A stretch of DNA of 64,000 bases, taken from NCBI GenBank assembly GCA_902363835.1, contig CABJBM010000007.1, positions 1-64,000 on the forward strand. Direction: 5' to 3'. Source of the stretch: Lachnospiraceae bacterium. GTDB lineage: Bacteria > Bacillota > Clostridia > Lachnospirales > Lachnospiraceae. Every line of letters begins with the position of its first letter. The first letter of the stretch is position 1. The notes beneath the pieces are model-generated. The model was not told the DNA's origin, ran no database searches, and worked only from the letters and a program-made list of their open reading frames with translations. Below are positions 19,595 through 29,791 of the stretch, one piece after another. A program made the translations under genes and the position numbers.

Positions 19595-21148
19595 TCATTT
19601 CCGGTACCCGCCCGGACTTACTCCGCACAGCTTTTTAAACACTCTGGTAAAATGCTCCACGCTGTTATACCCAACGCTTTGACTGATTTCATAAATTTTA
19701 AAATCCGTTGATTCCATCAGCTCCCTTGCCTTGCGGATGCGGACTTCTGTCAGATAATTGCTGAAGGTCATTCCCTCTTCCTTTGTAAATCTGGTACTGA
19801 AATATTTTTCATTAAGGCCCACAAAGCCTGCCACGCTTCCCAGAGTCAGTTCCGGGTTTGCATAATTGTCCGTAATGAACCGCTTGGCCCGGATCATCAT
19901 ATCCGCCTGCCTCCGGTCCGCCTGATGGGCATTATAATCCATGATCCAGCGAAAAAAATTGTTCAGCCATAATTCCAGGCTCCTCATTTCATCCAAACGG
20001 CCTATTTTCTCATAATAATTGACTTCTTCCACAAACAGGGCGCTGATATCGTCATGGTTATCTGAAAGCTGCCAGGCCACGCTGCAGATGATGCAAAGGC
20101 AGGCCGTTTTGGCTGCTTTTAATTCCATTTTGTAAAGCTCTGAAAAAAGCCGTTTCTTTTCCGACCATACGGCCAGCTCATCGCCTATCATTAATCCCTT
20201 TAAAAGCTTTTCATAATCCTGCCCGGTCTGCCGGACGTCCTCAAAGGAAACCACATCCTTTTCCCAGGGATCACAGATCTTTGCCTTTCCTTTTAAGTGC
20301 TTAAGCCTTAACCGCTCTCCGGCCTCTTCAAACCGGTTTAAGAAGTCCTCTGCACCCTTTCCCGGACTGCTGATCCCTGCGGACAGGGAGAGATTCATAA
20401 AATGCTTCCACACATTGCATAACTGCCTGCAGGCGGAAACCGAATTTTCCCTGTACTGCTGCGGATCGGTTATGCGGTAAAGCAGACAATAGCGGGACGG
20501 AGCTGTTGCTCCAAGAATGCAGCGGGAGACCACTCTGGGAATCTGACCGGCCAGTTCTAACATGGGTTTTATCAGCTCTTCTTCAAAATCCTCTCCAAAA
20601 CGGGCCGATGCCTTATGGAAATCTTCTATTTCAAACTGCATCACCAGGTATTCCTGCTGAAAAAAGGATTCCTCGAGGGGACGTTTCCCCACAGCCATGT
20701 CAGCGAGAAGTGCGGAATCCGGGATTTTTATGACAGGATTCTTTTCCTCCCCTCTTTCCGGGGCGTGATTTTGAAAGACCTCTTCATCCAAACGCTTTAA
20801 CATGGATACAAGGGTTTCTTCTGTTAATCCTGCCTTTAAAAGATAGTCATAAGCCCCCAGGCGAAAGGCATCCCGAACCAGCTTAAAATCGTCATAACCG
20901 CTTAAAACCAGCACTGCCGGCATGTTTTTTAAACGGTTCAGCTCTTCCAAAAGGCCGATTCCATCCATGACCGGCATTTTCATATCAGTGATCACCAGAT
21001 CCACAGGGTGATTCCCTATATATTCCAATGCCTGCTGTCCATGGATGGCATCGGCAGCAATATAATATCCCATCTCTTCCCAGTTAATGAGAGAACGGAG
21101 GGTAATGCGGACAATGGTATCATCATCCACGATCAGGACATTTCTCAT
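19595..21148 (-). CDS. response regulator, YesN/AraC type (system 2)
   Basis: A 517-residue regulator: N-terminal receiver domain with phosphoacceptor Asp55 (LVITDMKMP), a long central region, and a C-terminal AraC double helix-turn-helix (residues ~415-517, ending GVSPGGYRK). Its ATG overlaps the TGA of the kinase gene as ATGA, so the pair is translationally coupled. It lies directly upstream of a binding-protein gene it probably activates. Confidence 0.92.
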   Translation of the reverse strand: MRNVLIVDDDTIVRITLRSLINWEEMGYYIAADAIHGQQALEYIGNHPVDLVITDMKMPVMDGIGLLEELNRLKNMPAVLVLSGYDDFKLVRDAFRLGAYDYLLKAGLTEETLVSMLKRLDEEVFQNHAPERGEEKNPVIKIPDSALLADMAVGKRPLEESFFQQEYLVMQFEIEDFHKASARFGEDFEEELIKPMLELAGQIPRVVSRCILGATAPSRYCLLYRITDPQQYRENSVSACRQLCNVWKHFMNLSLSAGISSPGKGAEDFLNRFEEAGERLRLKHLKGKAKICDPWEKDVVSFEDVRQTGQDYEKLLKGLMIGDELAVWSEKKRLFSELYKMELKAAKTACLCIICSVAWQLSDNHDDISALFVEEVNYYEKIGRLDEMRSLELWLNNFFRWIMDYNAHQADRRQADMMIRAKRFITDNYANPELTLGSVAGFVGLNEKYFSTRFTKEEGMTFSNYLTEVRIRKARELMESTDFKIYEISQSVGYNSVEHFTRVFKKLCGVSPGGYRK

Positions 21149-22926
21149 GGGTTTTCCGGTTCCTTTCTTTTTATGGGAATACGGATGGAGGTTCTTGTAA
21201 ACCGGCCCTTTCCGCTTTCCATCTCAAATTCACAGCTTTTTCCATAATTAAGAGTCAGCCTGGTTTTCACATTGGTGATTCCAATGCTTACATGATCCTT
21301 TTGTCCTTCCTTTTCCTCTTCTCCGCTCATGATCCGGCGTATTTCTTCCTCAGACATCCCTTTTCCGTTATCCCTGATTTCAATGGAAAGAAAACCCTTC
21401 TCTTCCCTGGCCGTCAGCCAGATTTTACCCATTTCATCCATCATGCCGCTAAAGCCATGGACAATGGAATTTTCCACTACAGGCTGCAGAATAAGCCGGG
21501 GAACCAGACAGGAAAGACAGGATTCCCCTATGTCGTAATTTATTTCAAATCCATCAGAGTAACGGATTTTCATCAGATAGATATAACCATCTAAGATTTC
21601 CAGTTCCTCCTTGAAGGAATAAAATCCCCCATTGCTGCGGAAGGAGCAGGATAATATTTTAATGAGCGCCTCTGCCATGCGGGCTATGGACTCATACTTT
21701 GACATCTGTGCAATGAACCGGATGGAATTTAAGGAATTCACCAGAAAATGAGGATTGATCTGTGACTGCAGCGCCCTGATTTCCGCCTCATGCTTTTTTT
21801 GCTGCTGCTCCTCATTTTCCTGCATCAGCTGCTTTAAGCGTCTTGTCATCCGGTTAAAGGAGTGAATCATAAGGCGCAGCTCTGACTGGCCTTTTGGCTC
21901 CACATGAACCAGAAGGTCTCCCTCTTCCACCCGTTTCATGCCTTCCACCGTATGATGGATAGGGTCAATGATGCTTTTTAAAAAATAGCTGGAAAAACGG
22001 TAAAACAGGGTAAACAGGATGAGCGTAACAACCACAATGACCGCTGCCGTCCTGTTAAAGCTTCTTGTAAGGGTTTCATAAGCCACCACGCTGATGATCT
22101 TAAGGCCGGTCACCGGCTCCCCGGTCACCACTCCCATATACTGTCTGCCCTTTACCTGATACCGGAACTTTGGCTGTTCCAGGGAAATGTTCCGGGGCAA
22201 AAGGGACATGGTGCCTTCCGCGTCAAAAATAACGTTTCCTGACTTGTCCGCGATCATGGTGGACCCCAGTACCCGTTCTTTATTATAATCTTTTATCAGA
22301 CGTCCGGTCTGGGAGGAAGTAAACAGCGCCGCCATCTCTATGACTCCATCCCGGTCCACATCCATTCCCGGACACAGACCTGCGGCAATGGTCAGGGTAT
22401 AGGCATTTTTTCTGGAATTGGTCACACTGCGGTCATAAAAGCCTACCTTTACTGCGTTAGGCTCTGCCAGGGCCTCCTGATACCAGGAGGATGCTTTCAG
22501 TTCCTCCCTTCCAAGGGTAATGTCATCCTTCATGTAGGTATGGTCCCCGTCTTTCATATAAAATACGGCAGACAGAATGTCCTGCACCGGAACCATGGCA
22601 TAGTGAAAGGATTCGGTCAGGATCTTAGTATAACGGTATTTTTCAGCCACATCCTTTGTATTGGTTTTGGCTGCATTTTTAATAATTTCATTGTCATTGA
22701 CATATACGAAATGGGATAAACGGAGGGACACATCCTTTACCTCGCCCCCAAGGGCAGATGCGATGTTATCCTGTGCCCGCCGGATATTGGAAACTGCGGA
22801 ATCCACCATCATGGTGCGGATGATGAGAATGGAAATCAGGATGATAAAAAGAATTGGGATGACGATGAGGGCAAAGAAGCTGTTATAATAAGAAGCCTTT
22901 AAATTCTGCTTTTTATTCATCCACAT
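21145..22926 (-). CDS. sensor histidine kinase, YesM type (system 2)
   Basis: A 593-residue membrane kinase: helix at ~15-38, an extracellular dCache-like sensor region, a second helix at ~300-322, HAMP, then the His_kinase domain with QSQINPHFLVNSLNSIRFI (His phosphoacceptor) and an HATPase domain (IRDNGKGMSEEE). Kinases of this form sense sugars or sugar-binding proteins outside the cell. Transcribed with the YesN gene; a sigma-A promoter stands in the gap before it. Confidence 0.92.
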   Translation of the reverse strand: MWMNKKQNLKASYYNSFFALIVIPILFIILISILIIRTMMVDSAVSNIRRAQDNIASALGGEVKDVSLRLSHFVYVNDNEIIKNAAKTNTKDVAEKYRYTKILTESFHYAMVPVQDILSAVFYMKDGDHTYMKDDITLGREELKASSWYQEALAEPNAVKVGFYDRSVTNSRKNAYTLTIAAGLCPGMDVDRDGVIEMAALFTSSQTGRLIKDYNKERVLGSTMIADKSGNVIFDAEGTMSLLPRNISLEQPKFRYQVKGRQYMGVVTGEPVTGLKIISVVAYETLTRSFNRTAAVIVVVTLILFTLFYRFSSYFLKSIIDPIHHTVEGMKRVEEGDLLVHVEPKGQSELRLMIHSFNRMTRRLKQLMQENEEQQQKKHEAEIRALQSQINPHFLVNSLNSIRFIAQMSKYESIARMAEALIKILSCSFRSNGGFYSFKEELEILDGYIYLMKIRYSDGFEINYDIGESCLSCLVPRLILQPVVENSIVHGFSGMMDEMGKIWLTAREEKGFLSIEIRDNGKGMSEEEIRRIMSGEEEKEGQKDHVSIGITNVKTRLTLNYGKSCEFEMESGKGRFTRTSIRIPIKRKEPENP

Positions 22927-22965
22927 CTTCTTTCGCCCTCCTCCCCGGTACCTGTATATGAATCT

Positions 22966-22994
22966 ATTATACAGCGAAAAAGTTTTTAAATCAA
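22966..22994 (-). promoter_or_regulatory. sigma-A promoter for the system-2 YesM/YesN genes
   Basis: TTGATT (22994-22989), 17-base spacer and TATAAT (22971-22966), 40 bases before the kinase start. It gives the regulators their own transcription inside the long operon. Confidence 0.65.
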
Positions 22995-23003
22995 TGGAAC
23001 AAC

Positions 23004-24704
23004 TTAGACAACAAAGCTCTCCACCTTTGTTTCCAGACGTATTGTCTCCCCTTTTTTAATGCGGTAGGAAACCGCCGGTATGGAACCATTGGGATAGAGC
23101 ACGTTGGTATTTGGATCAGCCTCAATCACCAGGCCTGCTGCCTCCGGGCCTTTTCCTGTCACCTTGCATCCCTGATCTTTACAGGATATTAAAGCGGTGT
23201 TTTCCACTGCTTTCTGTTCATAACCCTCTGTGAATTTTTTCACAGAAAAGCCGCAGTCATAGGCAGTGCAATCCTGCCGGCTGTAAATCTCATGGAGCCT
23301 TAAATGACCGTATTCTTTGGGAATGACCGTGGTTGTGACCGTAATCCCGGGAAATGGATGCCATGTACTGACCACCCTGTCAGGAAAGACCTCATAGGAG
23401 TCGCTGTATTTCCGGACAAACACGTAATCATCTCCGTCAAGGACAAAGGCCAGAGAGGAATCCGGGGCATTTTCGTGAAGCACAATCTGGCTTCTGGCAA
23501 CGGAAAATCCAAACCGTGTGGAATAGGCAAACTTGGAATATTTCTCCGGCACATGGCCGTGTCCGTATTTCTCGCACACTCCCGCCGGGTAGGCCACCAC
23601 ATCCTTTCCATGGCGGTGCATTACCATGTCCGCCTGTTTTATCATTTTTACCGGATCTAAGTTTGGCAGCGGTTCCGCCTTGGCGGTCCAAAAGGGATGA
23701 TCATCAGGAAGTCCCAGGCATAAAAGGGTTTTCATCCCCCAGTATGGGGAGCCTGGCGCATTGTACCGTTCCGCCATGATTAAATTGGGATATCCGTAGC
23801 CAATGGTCAGCACACCGTCACGGTCAAAAATCTTCTGCTCCAGCCACCAGTTTAGATGGCGTGATAAAATCCCCTTTACAATCCCTGGGGAAATATCCTC
23901 AAGCCCTGCAAACACATAGGCAGACCAGAATGCCGCTTCTCCAAAGCGGTAAGATAAGCTTCTTCCGTAGGGAAGGGCGGCTCCGTTTTCGTCAAACCAG
24001 TATATAAAATCCCTGGCAAACCGTGTTGCCCGCTCTTTAAACCGAAGGCATCGTTCCGGTTCCTCCTCTTCCATTGCCACTGCGTATAACAGCCCATAGT
24101 AATGAAGGGCAAAGGAAATATAATAATCCTTCTGGCTGGAAGCCCCATCCCGGTACCAGCCAGCCCCAATGTAATAGCTTTCTATTTTTTCAAGACCTGA
24201 AGATAACCGCTCTTCACTGTACCGGCAGTCCAGCTTTTTTAAGGCAATGTTCACCAGAATCATGAAAAACTGCCAGTTGCAGTCAGGAATGGTGAATTCA
24301 TTAATCCCGTAAAGCCATTTTGCCAGATTCTGTTTTCCATCTTCACTCAATGGCTCCCACAGCTTTTCCGGAGTAAAAATCAGGCCGCTTGCTATTGCTG
24401 CCATTTCCACAAACCGCTGATCATAATCCTGAAAGCCGCCCCAGTATTCCGGATTAGACGGATCAGTGCCGCTTACAAGGCCCTTCTGGTAAATTTCTTC
24501 AAATCCCTTGCCGCCTCCCAGCCACAAAGGCACCAAAGCCCACAAGGGCCTGGAAAAGGCTTCCATCTCCACGCTCACCTTTGGATATGTCACCCCGCTG
24601 TCTCCAAGGGAAAGCCTGGCGCATCCTTTGCTGTACAATGGCTTTAAAGGGTTTAACACCTGGAACATCCATTGCTGGAAATCCTTCTTTGTTTCAAGTT
24701 TCAT
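23004..24704 (-). CDS. DUF2264 protein, probable polysaccharide-trimming enzyme
   Basis: A 566-residue protein with the full DUF2264 pattern from the N-terminus (EAFSRPLWALVPLWLGGG) through an alpha/alpha-barrel-like region (NWQFFMILVNIALKK, YRDGASSQKDYYISFALHYYG) and a beta-rich C-terminus. No signal peptide. I recall some DUF2264 proteins being placed among glucuronidase-type glycoside hydrolases (GH154), which would suit its neighbours GH88 and GH2, but this should be checked. It lies 33 bases after GH88 on the same transcript. Confidence 0.85.
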   Translation of the reverse strand: MKLETKKDFQQWMFQVLNPLKPLYSKGCARLSLGDSGVTYPKVSVEMEAFSRPLWALVPLWLGGGKGFEEIYQKGLVSGTDPSNPEYWGGFQDYDQRFVEMAAIASGLIFTPEKLWEPLSEDGKQNLAKWLYGINEFTIPDCNWQFFMILVNIALKKLDCRYSEERLSSGLEKIESYYIGAGWYRDGASSQKDYYISFALHYYGLLYAVAMEEEEPERCLRFKERATRFARDFIYWFDENGAALPYGRSLSYRFGEAAFWSAYVFAGLEDISPGIVKGILSRHLNWWLEQKIFDRDGVLTIGYGYPNLIMAERYNAPGSPYWGMKTLLCLGLPDDHPFWTAKAEPLPNLDPVKMIKQADMVMHRHGKDVVAYPAGVCEKYGHGHVPEKYSKFAYSTRFGFSVARSQIVLHENAPDSSLAFVLDGDDYVFVRKYSDSYEVFPDRVVSTWHPFPGITVTTTVIPKEYGHLRLHEIYSRQDCTAYDCGFSVKKFTEGYEQKAVENTALISCKDQGCKVTGKGPEAAGLVIEADPNTNVLYPNGSIPAVSYRIKKGETIRLETKVESFVV

Positions 24705-24737
24705 CTATATTCGCCTCTTTTCGAATTATTCCGATTA

Positions 24738-25919
24738 TTACCAATATGGGTTCCAATCCTTAGACAGTCTGGTAAGGGCCTCCATGTAAAAATAATCTCC
24801 CCAGATGTTGCATTCGTCCACCCCTTCCGGTGTGCAGGTATTGTAAGGGGATTTCTTGGAGTAGGTGCTGTGAAGCACCAGTCCGTTGGATTCCTTAAAA
24901 TCCTTTACTGCGTAATGTTCCACAACAGATTCCATGATCTTTTTTGCTATGGATCTATAGCTGGCAGCATCGGCTCTGTTTAAATATTTTGCCATTTCAA
25001 GCATTCCGCAGGCAGCAATGGAAGCTGAGGAAGAATCCCTGGGTTCCTTAAAGCCTTCGCCGAATTCCAAATCCCAGTAAGGCACCAGATCTGAGGGCAG
25101 GTGGTCTAAAAAGTATCCGGTCACATGCTTGAAATCTTCAATATATTCCGGCCTCTTTGTGTACCGGTAAGCAAGGGCGCAGCCATAGATCCCCCAGGCC
25201 TGGCCTCTGGCCCAGGCAGAGCCATCCCGGTAGCCCTGACAGGTAGCCCCGTGATCCGGCTCACCTGTCTCCATGTTCATGAAAAACGTATGCCAGGTGG
25301 AATAATCCTCCCTTATAACGTTTGCGATTGCCGTGTGAATGTGCTTTTCCGCTATGGAGCGGTATTTCTGATCCCCTGTTTCCTCTGTGGCCCAGTATAA
25401 TAAGGGGAGGTTTAAAAGGCAGTCAATGATAAAGCGGTAATTCTCTGACTGGTTCATTGGCCCCCAGGCCTGGATGAATTCTCCCACCGGCTGGAACCGG
25501 CTGATCAGCTGGTCCGCCGCCTTAACTGCCGCCTCTTTTGCCATCTCATCTCCCACCAGCTTATAGGCAGCCACGCAGGAAGGGGAATACAGAAACCCCA
25601 TATCGTGATGGTCAACTTCCACCTTGCGGTTGATCCGGTACAAAAAGCTTTTTGCCTGGATCTGCCCGGCCCTTTTTAATTCCTCTGACTTACACCACTC
25701 ATAAGCCAGCCATATCTGCCCGGTCCAAAAGCCTGTGGTCCAGTTTACATTAAGAGTTGGTTTGTAAAATCCATCCTCGCTGTATGCTTTTTTAAAAAAC
25801 TCCGTAAATTCCTTTAAATTATCCTTTACCTGCTCCACGGCAAAATCCATGGCCTTCCGGCATTTTGCATCTGTAAGCTCCGGCTTTTCCCTAAGAAGAG
25901 CTTTTGTCTCTTTGTTCAC
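24738..25919 (-). CDS. GH88 unsaturated glucuronyl hydrolase
   Basis: A 393-residue alpha/alpha-barrel enzyme that removes the 4,5-unsaturated uronic acid left at the non-reducing end after polysaccharide lyase cleavage. Family marks are the catalytic-region VDHHDMGFLYSPS and RFIIDCLLNLPLLYWA. No signal peptide, so it acts in the cytoplasm on imported oligosaccharides. It starts with GTG behind AGGAGG and overlaps the GH2 gene by 29 bases, indicating coupled translation. Its presence is the strongest sign that the substrate is first cut by a lyase. Confidence 0.9.
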   Translation of the reverse strand: MNKETKALLREKPELTDAKCRKAMDFAVEQVKDNLKEFTEFFKKAYSEDGFYKPTLNVNWTTGFWTGQIWLAYEWCKSEELKRAGQIQAKSFLYRINRKVEVDHHDMGFLYSPSCVAAYKLVGDEMAKEAAVKAADQLISRFQPVGEFIQAWGPMNQSENYRFIIDCLLNLPLLYWATEETGDQKYRSIAEKHIHTAIANVIREDYSTWHTFFMNMETGEPDHGATCQGYRDGSAWARGQAWGIYGCALAYRYTKRPEYIEDFKHVTGYFLDHLPSDLVPYWDLEFGEGFKEPRDSSSASIAACGMLEMAKYLNRADAASYRSIAKKIMESVVEHYAVKDFKESNGLVLHSTYSKKSPYNTCTPEGVDECNIWGDYFYMEALTRLSKDWNPYW

Positions 25920-27720
25920 GATTTCCTACCTCCTGGTAATATTTCTTCATAACTGAAAATGCTGGTTTTTCCCGCTTCCGGTCCGCTGTTACCAGGCCCT
26001 TGATGTTGTATCCCTTCTGATACTTTCCAAGACGTTTCGGCGTCCGGTAATCAAATAAAATCCAGGGTGCTGTCCCCTGAATATAACCGGTCTTTCCAAA
26101 CATTTCAACCTGCTTTTCATAAATTTCCTTTTGTTCCGCCTCTGAACCCCGCACCCCGGCATTTTCCGGTTCTGAGGAAAGGTATCCATCCCCGCCGAAT
26201 TCACTGATAACAACCGGCCTTTCAGGTTTGGATCCCTCTAAGACAGCAGCCAGTTTTCCATAATCCGGATCATACCAGCCGTAGTATTCATTGAACCCGA
26301 TAACATCCAGGTGCTTTTCCAGCCTGTCGGAGATCCTTAAATTCACGGTATCCACAAGACAGGCGGCTGATACCAGACGGCTGGGATCGTATTCCTTTGC
26401 CCATTCCGCCAGCTCCTTCATAAAGCCGTAGCGCCGGTCCGTATCCGGATTTTCATTTCCAACAGACCAGAGGATCACACTGGCCCGGTTAAAATCCCTT
26501 GCCATCAGCTCAGTCAGCTGGTTTTTGGCATCCCTTAAAGTCCGGGGATTTGCAAAATCGATCCACCAGTAAACCGGAATTTCCTCCCATAAAAGAAGGC
26601 CCGCCTCATCTGCCAGCTGTGAGACCCATTCCGTATGGGGATAGTGAGCCAGGCGGAGAAAATTGCAGTTCATCTTTTTTGCCCAATGAAAGGCCAGGCG
26701 GATGTCTTCCTTTGTAACCGCTTTTCCGTGATCCTCTGTCTCTTCATGAAGGCAGACGCCCCGAAGGAAAACCGGCTTCCCATTGAGAAGGATCTCCCTT
26801 CCTCTGGTTTCCACGGTGCGAAATCCTATCCGGTCCTTCACTTCATCCAGAAGCTGATCCCCGGACCTAAAATGCAGGAAAACATCGTACAGCCTGGGAC
26901 TTTCCGGACTCCAAAGGGAAAGGCCGCTGATTTCCAATGTCCGCTGCCCTCTTCCGTCACTTCCAAAGGGAACCGTCTCTTCCACCTGAAGCTCTGGAAT
27001 GGAAAAAATCACTTCCCCTTCCTCATAATGTTGGGAACCTCCAAGAGCCACTGACACATTAATTTCCTTTTTCTCCCCATCAATCAGATATACCTTCATA
27101 TCTTTGATATAAGTCTGAGGCACGCAAAAAAGGGATACGCTCCGGTAAATTCCCCCGTATAAAAACCAGTCCGTATTCTCACTTGGCACCTGATCCTGCC
27201 GTCTGGTATTGTCTGCAATCACAATGAGCCGGTTTTCCTCTTTTAAATCCCTGGTGACCTGAACGCAAAAGGGAGTGGAGCCGCCCTTATGGACCCCCAG
27301 AAATTTTCCGTTTAAAAAGATCCTGGCCTCATAGGATACTGCCCCAAACCGTAAAAACACATGCCCTTTAGGGGAATCCTTAAAAAGAAACCGGCGGCTG
27401 TATACCGCCGGTCCTTCATAATAAAAATATTCCGGCCTTGCCAGGTTCCATACTCCCGGCACCTGGATTTCTTCCCAGTCATCAAATCCATAATCCAAAG
27501 GGACTGTAAGCCCCTCCGGATTTTTTTCCTCCTCCAAAAACCATTTGGCCCTGAGGCAGTTATCATACATATCCACAGAAAAGTTCCAGGCTCCGTCCAG
27601 GGACATTTCCTGCCTGCCCCCTGGGATCACATAGGATTCTGCTTCCAGGCAAGGGGAATCATAACTGTCCTTGTAAGTCTCATTATGGATATTATCCACG
27701 AAATTCCTTATGATTTTCAT
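25891..27720 (-). CDS. GH2 hydrolase, beta-glucuronidase-like
   Basis: A 609-residue GH2 enzyme with sugar-binding, immunoglobulin-like and TIM-barrel domains. Acid/base Glu423 (LWSVGNEN) and nucleophile Glu507 (VVISEFGGDGY) are close to the spacing in beta-glucuronidases, and its length matches that group and not LacZ. Beta-galactosidase or galacturonidase activity cannot be ruled out. It starts 4 bases after the permease stop and overlaps GH88 at its end. Confidence 0.85.
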   Translation of the reverse strand: MKIIRNFVDNIHNETYKDSYDSPCLEAESYVIPGGRQEMSLDGAWNFSVDMYDNCLRAKWFLEEEKNPEGLTVPLDYGFDDWEEIQVPGVWNLARPEYFYYEGPAVYSRRFLFKDSPKGHVFLRFGAVSYEARIFLNGKFLGVHKGGSTPFCVQVTRDLKEENRLIVIADNTRRQDQVPSENTDWFLYGGIYRSVSLFCVPQTYIKDMKVYLIDGEKKEINVSVALGGSQHYEEGEVIFSIPELQVEETVPFGSDGRGQRTLEISGLSLWSPESPRLYDVFLHFRSGDQLLDEVKDRIGFRTVETRGREILLNGKPVFLRGVCLHEETEDHGKAVTKEDIRLAFHWAKKMNCNFLRLAHYPHTEWVSQLADEAGLLLWEEIPVYWWIDFANPRTLRDAKNQLTELMARDFNRASVILWSVGNENPDTDRRYGFMKELAEWAKEYDPSRLVSAACLVDTVNLRISDRLEKHLDVIGFNEYYGWYDPDYGKLAAVLEGSKPERPVVISEFGGDGYLSSEPENAGVRGSEAEQKEIYEKQVEMFGKTGYIQGTAPWILFDYRTPKRLGKYQKGYNIKGLVTADRKREKPAFSVMKKYYQEVGNREQRDKSSS

Positions 27721-27724
27721 TGTC

Positions 27725-28561
27725 TTATCCTTTCACTCCGGTTGCTGCAATGCCTTCCACGAAATATTTCTGCAGGGACAAAAATACAATAAGAACCGGG
27801 ACCAGGGAAAGGACCGATGCTGCCATGATTAAGCCGTATTCGGAACTGTACTGGCTGATAAACATTTTAAGCCCTAACTGCAGAGTCTTTTTTGCTTCTG
27901 TTTTCAAATAGATCAGTGGTCCTAAAAAGTCATTCCAGGTGCTGACAAAGGTGAAGATGGTTAAGGTGGACAGGGCCGGCTTTGACAATGGAAGCATGAT
28001 CTTCCCGTAAATCTGATATTCGCTCATGCCGTCGATTCTTGCCGCCTCACACAGTTCATCGGGAATTCCCTGGTAGAACTGGCGCATCATGAATACTCCG
28101 AAGGCTGAGAAGGCCTGCAGGAAAATAATGGCAAGATGGGAATCATTCAGCCCGAAATTTCTCATCATCATAAACTGCGGAACCATATATACCTGCCACG
28201 GAACTGCAATGGTGGCGATGTAAGCCGTAAACAAGGCATTTTTGTATTTGAATTTCAGCTTTGCAAAGGCATAGGCCGCAAAACTGCTGGTCAAAAGCTG
28301 CAAAAAAGTGACCACAAGGGTGATTTTCACCGTGTTCAGTACAAAGGTCATAAGCGGGATCTTTGTCCAGATATCCAGGTAATTCTTCCATCTGGGATTT
28401 TCCGGTATCCACTGAATGGGGAAAATGAATACATCCTTATCAAGCTTTAAGGAAGCCGACATCATCCATACAAAAGGAATCAGCATAACGGCTGTCAGAA
28501 GGAGCAGGACTGCATATAGGAGGCATCTGCTGATTTTATAATTTGCGCTTTTTACTTTCAT
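27725..28561 (-). CDS. carbohydrate ABC transporter permease, MalG type (system 1)
   Basis: A 278-residue six-helix permease with the EAA loop (GIPDELCEAARIDGMSEYQIYGKIMLPLSKP). AAAGGAGG precedes its ATG. It pairs with the permease 17 bases upstream and the lipoprotein at the head of the operon; the ATPase is not encoded here. Confidence 0.93.
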   Translation of the reverse strand: MKVKSANYKISRCLLYAVLLLLTAVMLIPFVWMMSASLKLDKDVFIFPIQWIPENPRWKNYLDIWTKIPLMTFVLNTVKITLVVTFLQLLTSSFAAYAFAKLKFKYKNALFTAYIATIAVPWQVYMVPQFMMMRNFGLNDSHLAIIFLQAFSAFGVFMMRQFYQGIPDELCEAARIDGMSEYQIYGKIMLPLSKPALSTLTIFTFVSTWNDFLGPLIYLKTEAKKTLQLGLKMFISQYSSEYGLIMAASVLSLVPVLIVFLSLQKYFVEGIAATGVKG

Positions 28562-28578
28562 TTTTTATCCTCCTTTTC

Positions 28579-29646
28579 TCAGTTTGCGTACTTCTTCTCA
28601 CCACGAAACTGAACCATAGTGATGGCAAGAACCATTAAGAACAGTACCATGGCTACCGCACTTGCATAGCCTAAATTCCAGTTGCGGAACGCTTCTTCAT
28701 AAATGTGGTATACAAGAACCATTGCCTGAGAGCTTACAATGCCGTTGGAACCGCCTGCCAGCATGTATACAATGTCGTAAACCTTAAAGCAGTTAATGGT
28801 CAGGATAATGGTCACAAAGAAGGTGGTTGGCTGAAGCTGGGGCCATGTAATGTACCGGAACTTCTGCCAGGAATTGCAGCCGTCAAGGCCTGCCGCTTCA
28901 TAAAGCTCCCCATTGATTCCCTGAAGCCCTGCCAGATAGATGACCATGTAATAGCCCATGTTTTTCCACACGCTGAACAGTACAATGGTAAACATCACCC
29001 AGTGGGGATCTGCGGACCACTTTGGAAGGCTTTTGGCATGGACTCCCAAATAATAAAGGATCATGTTCACAGGGCCGCTTTTCTGAGGGCTGAACAGCAT
29101 ATTCCACACAGCCGCCACCGCTACAAGAGATGCCACATAAGGGAAAAAGCCCACGGTACGGAAAAAGTTTCTTCCCTTTATTTTCTGGTTTAAGACCACT
29201 GCAAGGCCTAATGCACAGGCCAGTGTTAAGGGAACTGTTGCAATACAGTATACAATGGTATTTGTAAAGGACGCCCTGAATCTGGCACTTAAAAACATAT
29301 CAAAAAAGTTCTTTAGTCCTGCAAACTCCATGGGGCTGTTGCCATCCCACTTCATAAATGCCAGAACAAAGGCGAAAATAATGGGGCCAAGGGTAAAAAC
29401 CGCAAAGCCGATAAAATTGGGGGCAATGAAGGAATAGGCAATCATATCCCTCTTCTCCTGTCGTGTAAGACGTTCCCCTGTCCGCACCTTTTTTATTTTT
29501 TCATCTATTGTCTCGATTTTCGCAATCAGCCCGTCGCGCCTTTTGGTCCCTTCAGTCTCTTTTAGTAAAAGGCTTAAGGCTTCCCGCTTCTTATTTAACG
29601 CCGCAATCTTTTCCTGTTTTTGCGCTTCTGTTATTGTCTTAGCCAT
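28579..29646 (-). CDS. carbohydrate ABC transporter permease, MalF type with N-terminal coiled coil (system 1)
   Basis: A 355-residue permease: a charged, helical N-terminal extension of about 65 residues (MAKTITEAQKQEKIAALNKK..) precedes the usual start of the membrane part (RQEKRDMIAYSFIAPN), then six helices with the coupling loop GINGELYEAAGLDGCNSW. The ATG at 29646 has its AAAGGAGG about 29 bases away, with a small hairpin between; an internal ATG (Met68) has GGAG 9 bases upstream and could be a second start. The extension reads as genuine protein, so I keep the long form. Confidence 0.85.
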   Translation of the reverse strand: MAKTITEAQKQEKIAALNKKREALSLLLKETEGTKRRDGLIAKIETIDEKIKKVRTGERLTRQEKRDMIAYSFIAPNFIGFAVFTLGPIIFAFVLAFMKWDGNSPMEFAGLKNFFDMFLSARFRASFTNTIVYCIATVPLTLACALGLAVVLNQKIKGRNFFRTVGFFPYVASLVAVAAVWNMLFSPQKSGPVNMILYYLGVHAKSLPKWSADPHWVMFTIVLFSVWKNMGYYMVIYLAGLQGINGELYEAAGLDGCNSWQKFRYITWPQLQPTTFFVTIILTINCFKVYDIVYMLAGGSNGIVSSQAMVLVYHIYEEAFRNWNLGYASAVAMVLFLMVLAITMVQFRGEKKYAN

Positions 29647-29741
29647 ACTCTATATAAAAGCCAGATAAAACGGCTTATCCTCCTTTTCTCATTTTTGCAT
29701 CCTGATGAATCAAGCGGATATTTCTGCATTTCTTCTTTAAA

Positions 29742-29769
29742 TGAGGCGGGCTTTTTGCTGCCCGCCTCA
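29742..29769 (-). promoter_or_regulatory. hairpin between binding-protein and permease genes (system 1)
   Basis: A perfect 10-bp stem TGAGGCGGGC/GCCCGCCTCA with an 8-base loop just past the binding-protein stop, with only a poor T run. It is the counterpart of the hairpin at 18090-18114 and probably raises binding-protein transcript over the genes downstream. Confidence 0.65.
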
Positions 29770-29791
29770 GTCATACATCTTGTTTGCCTTA

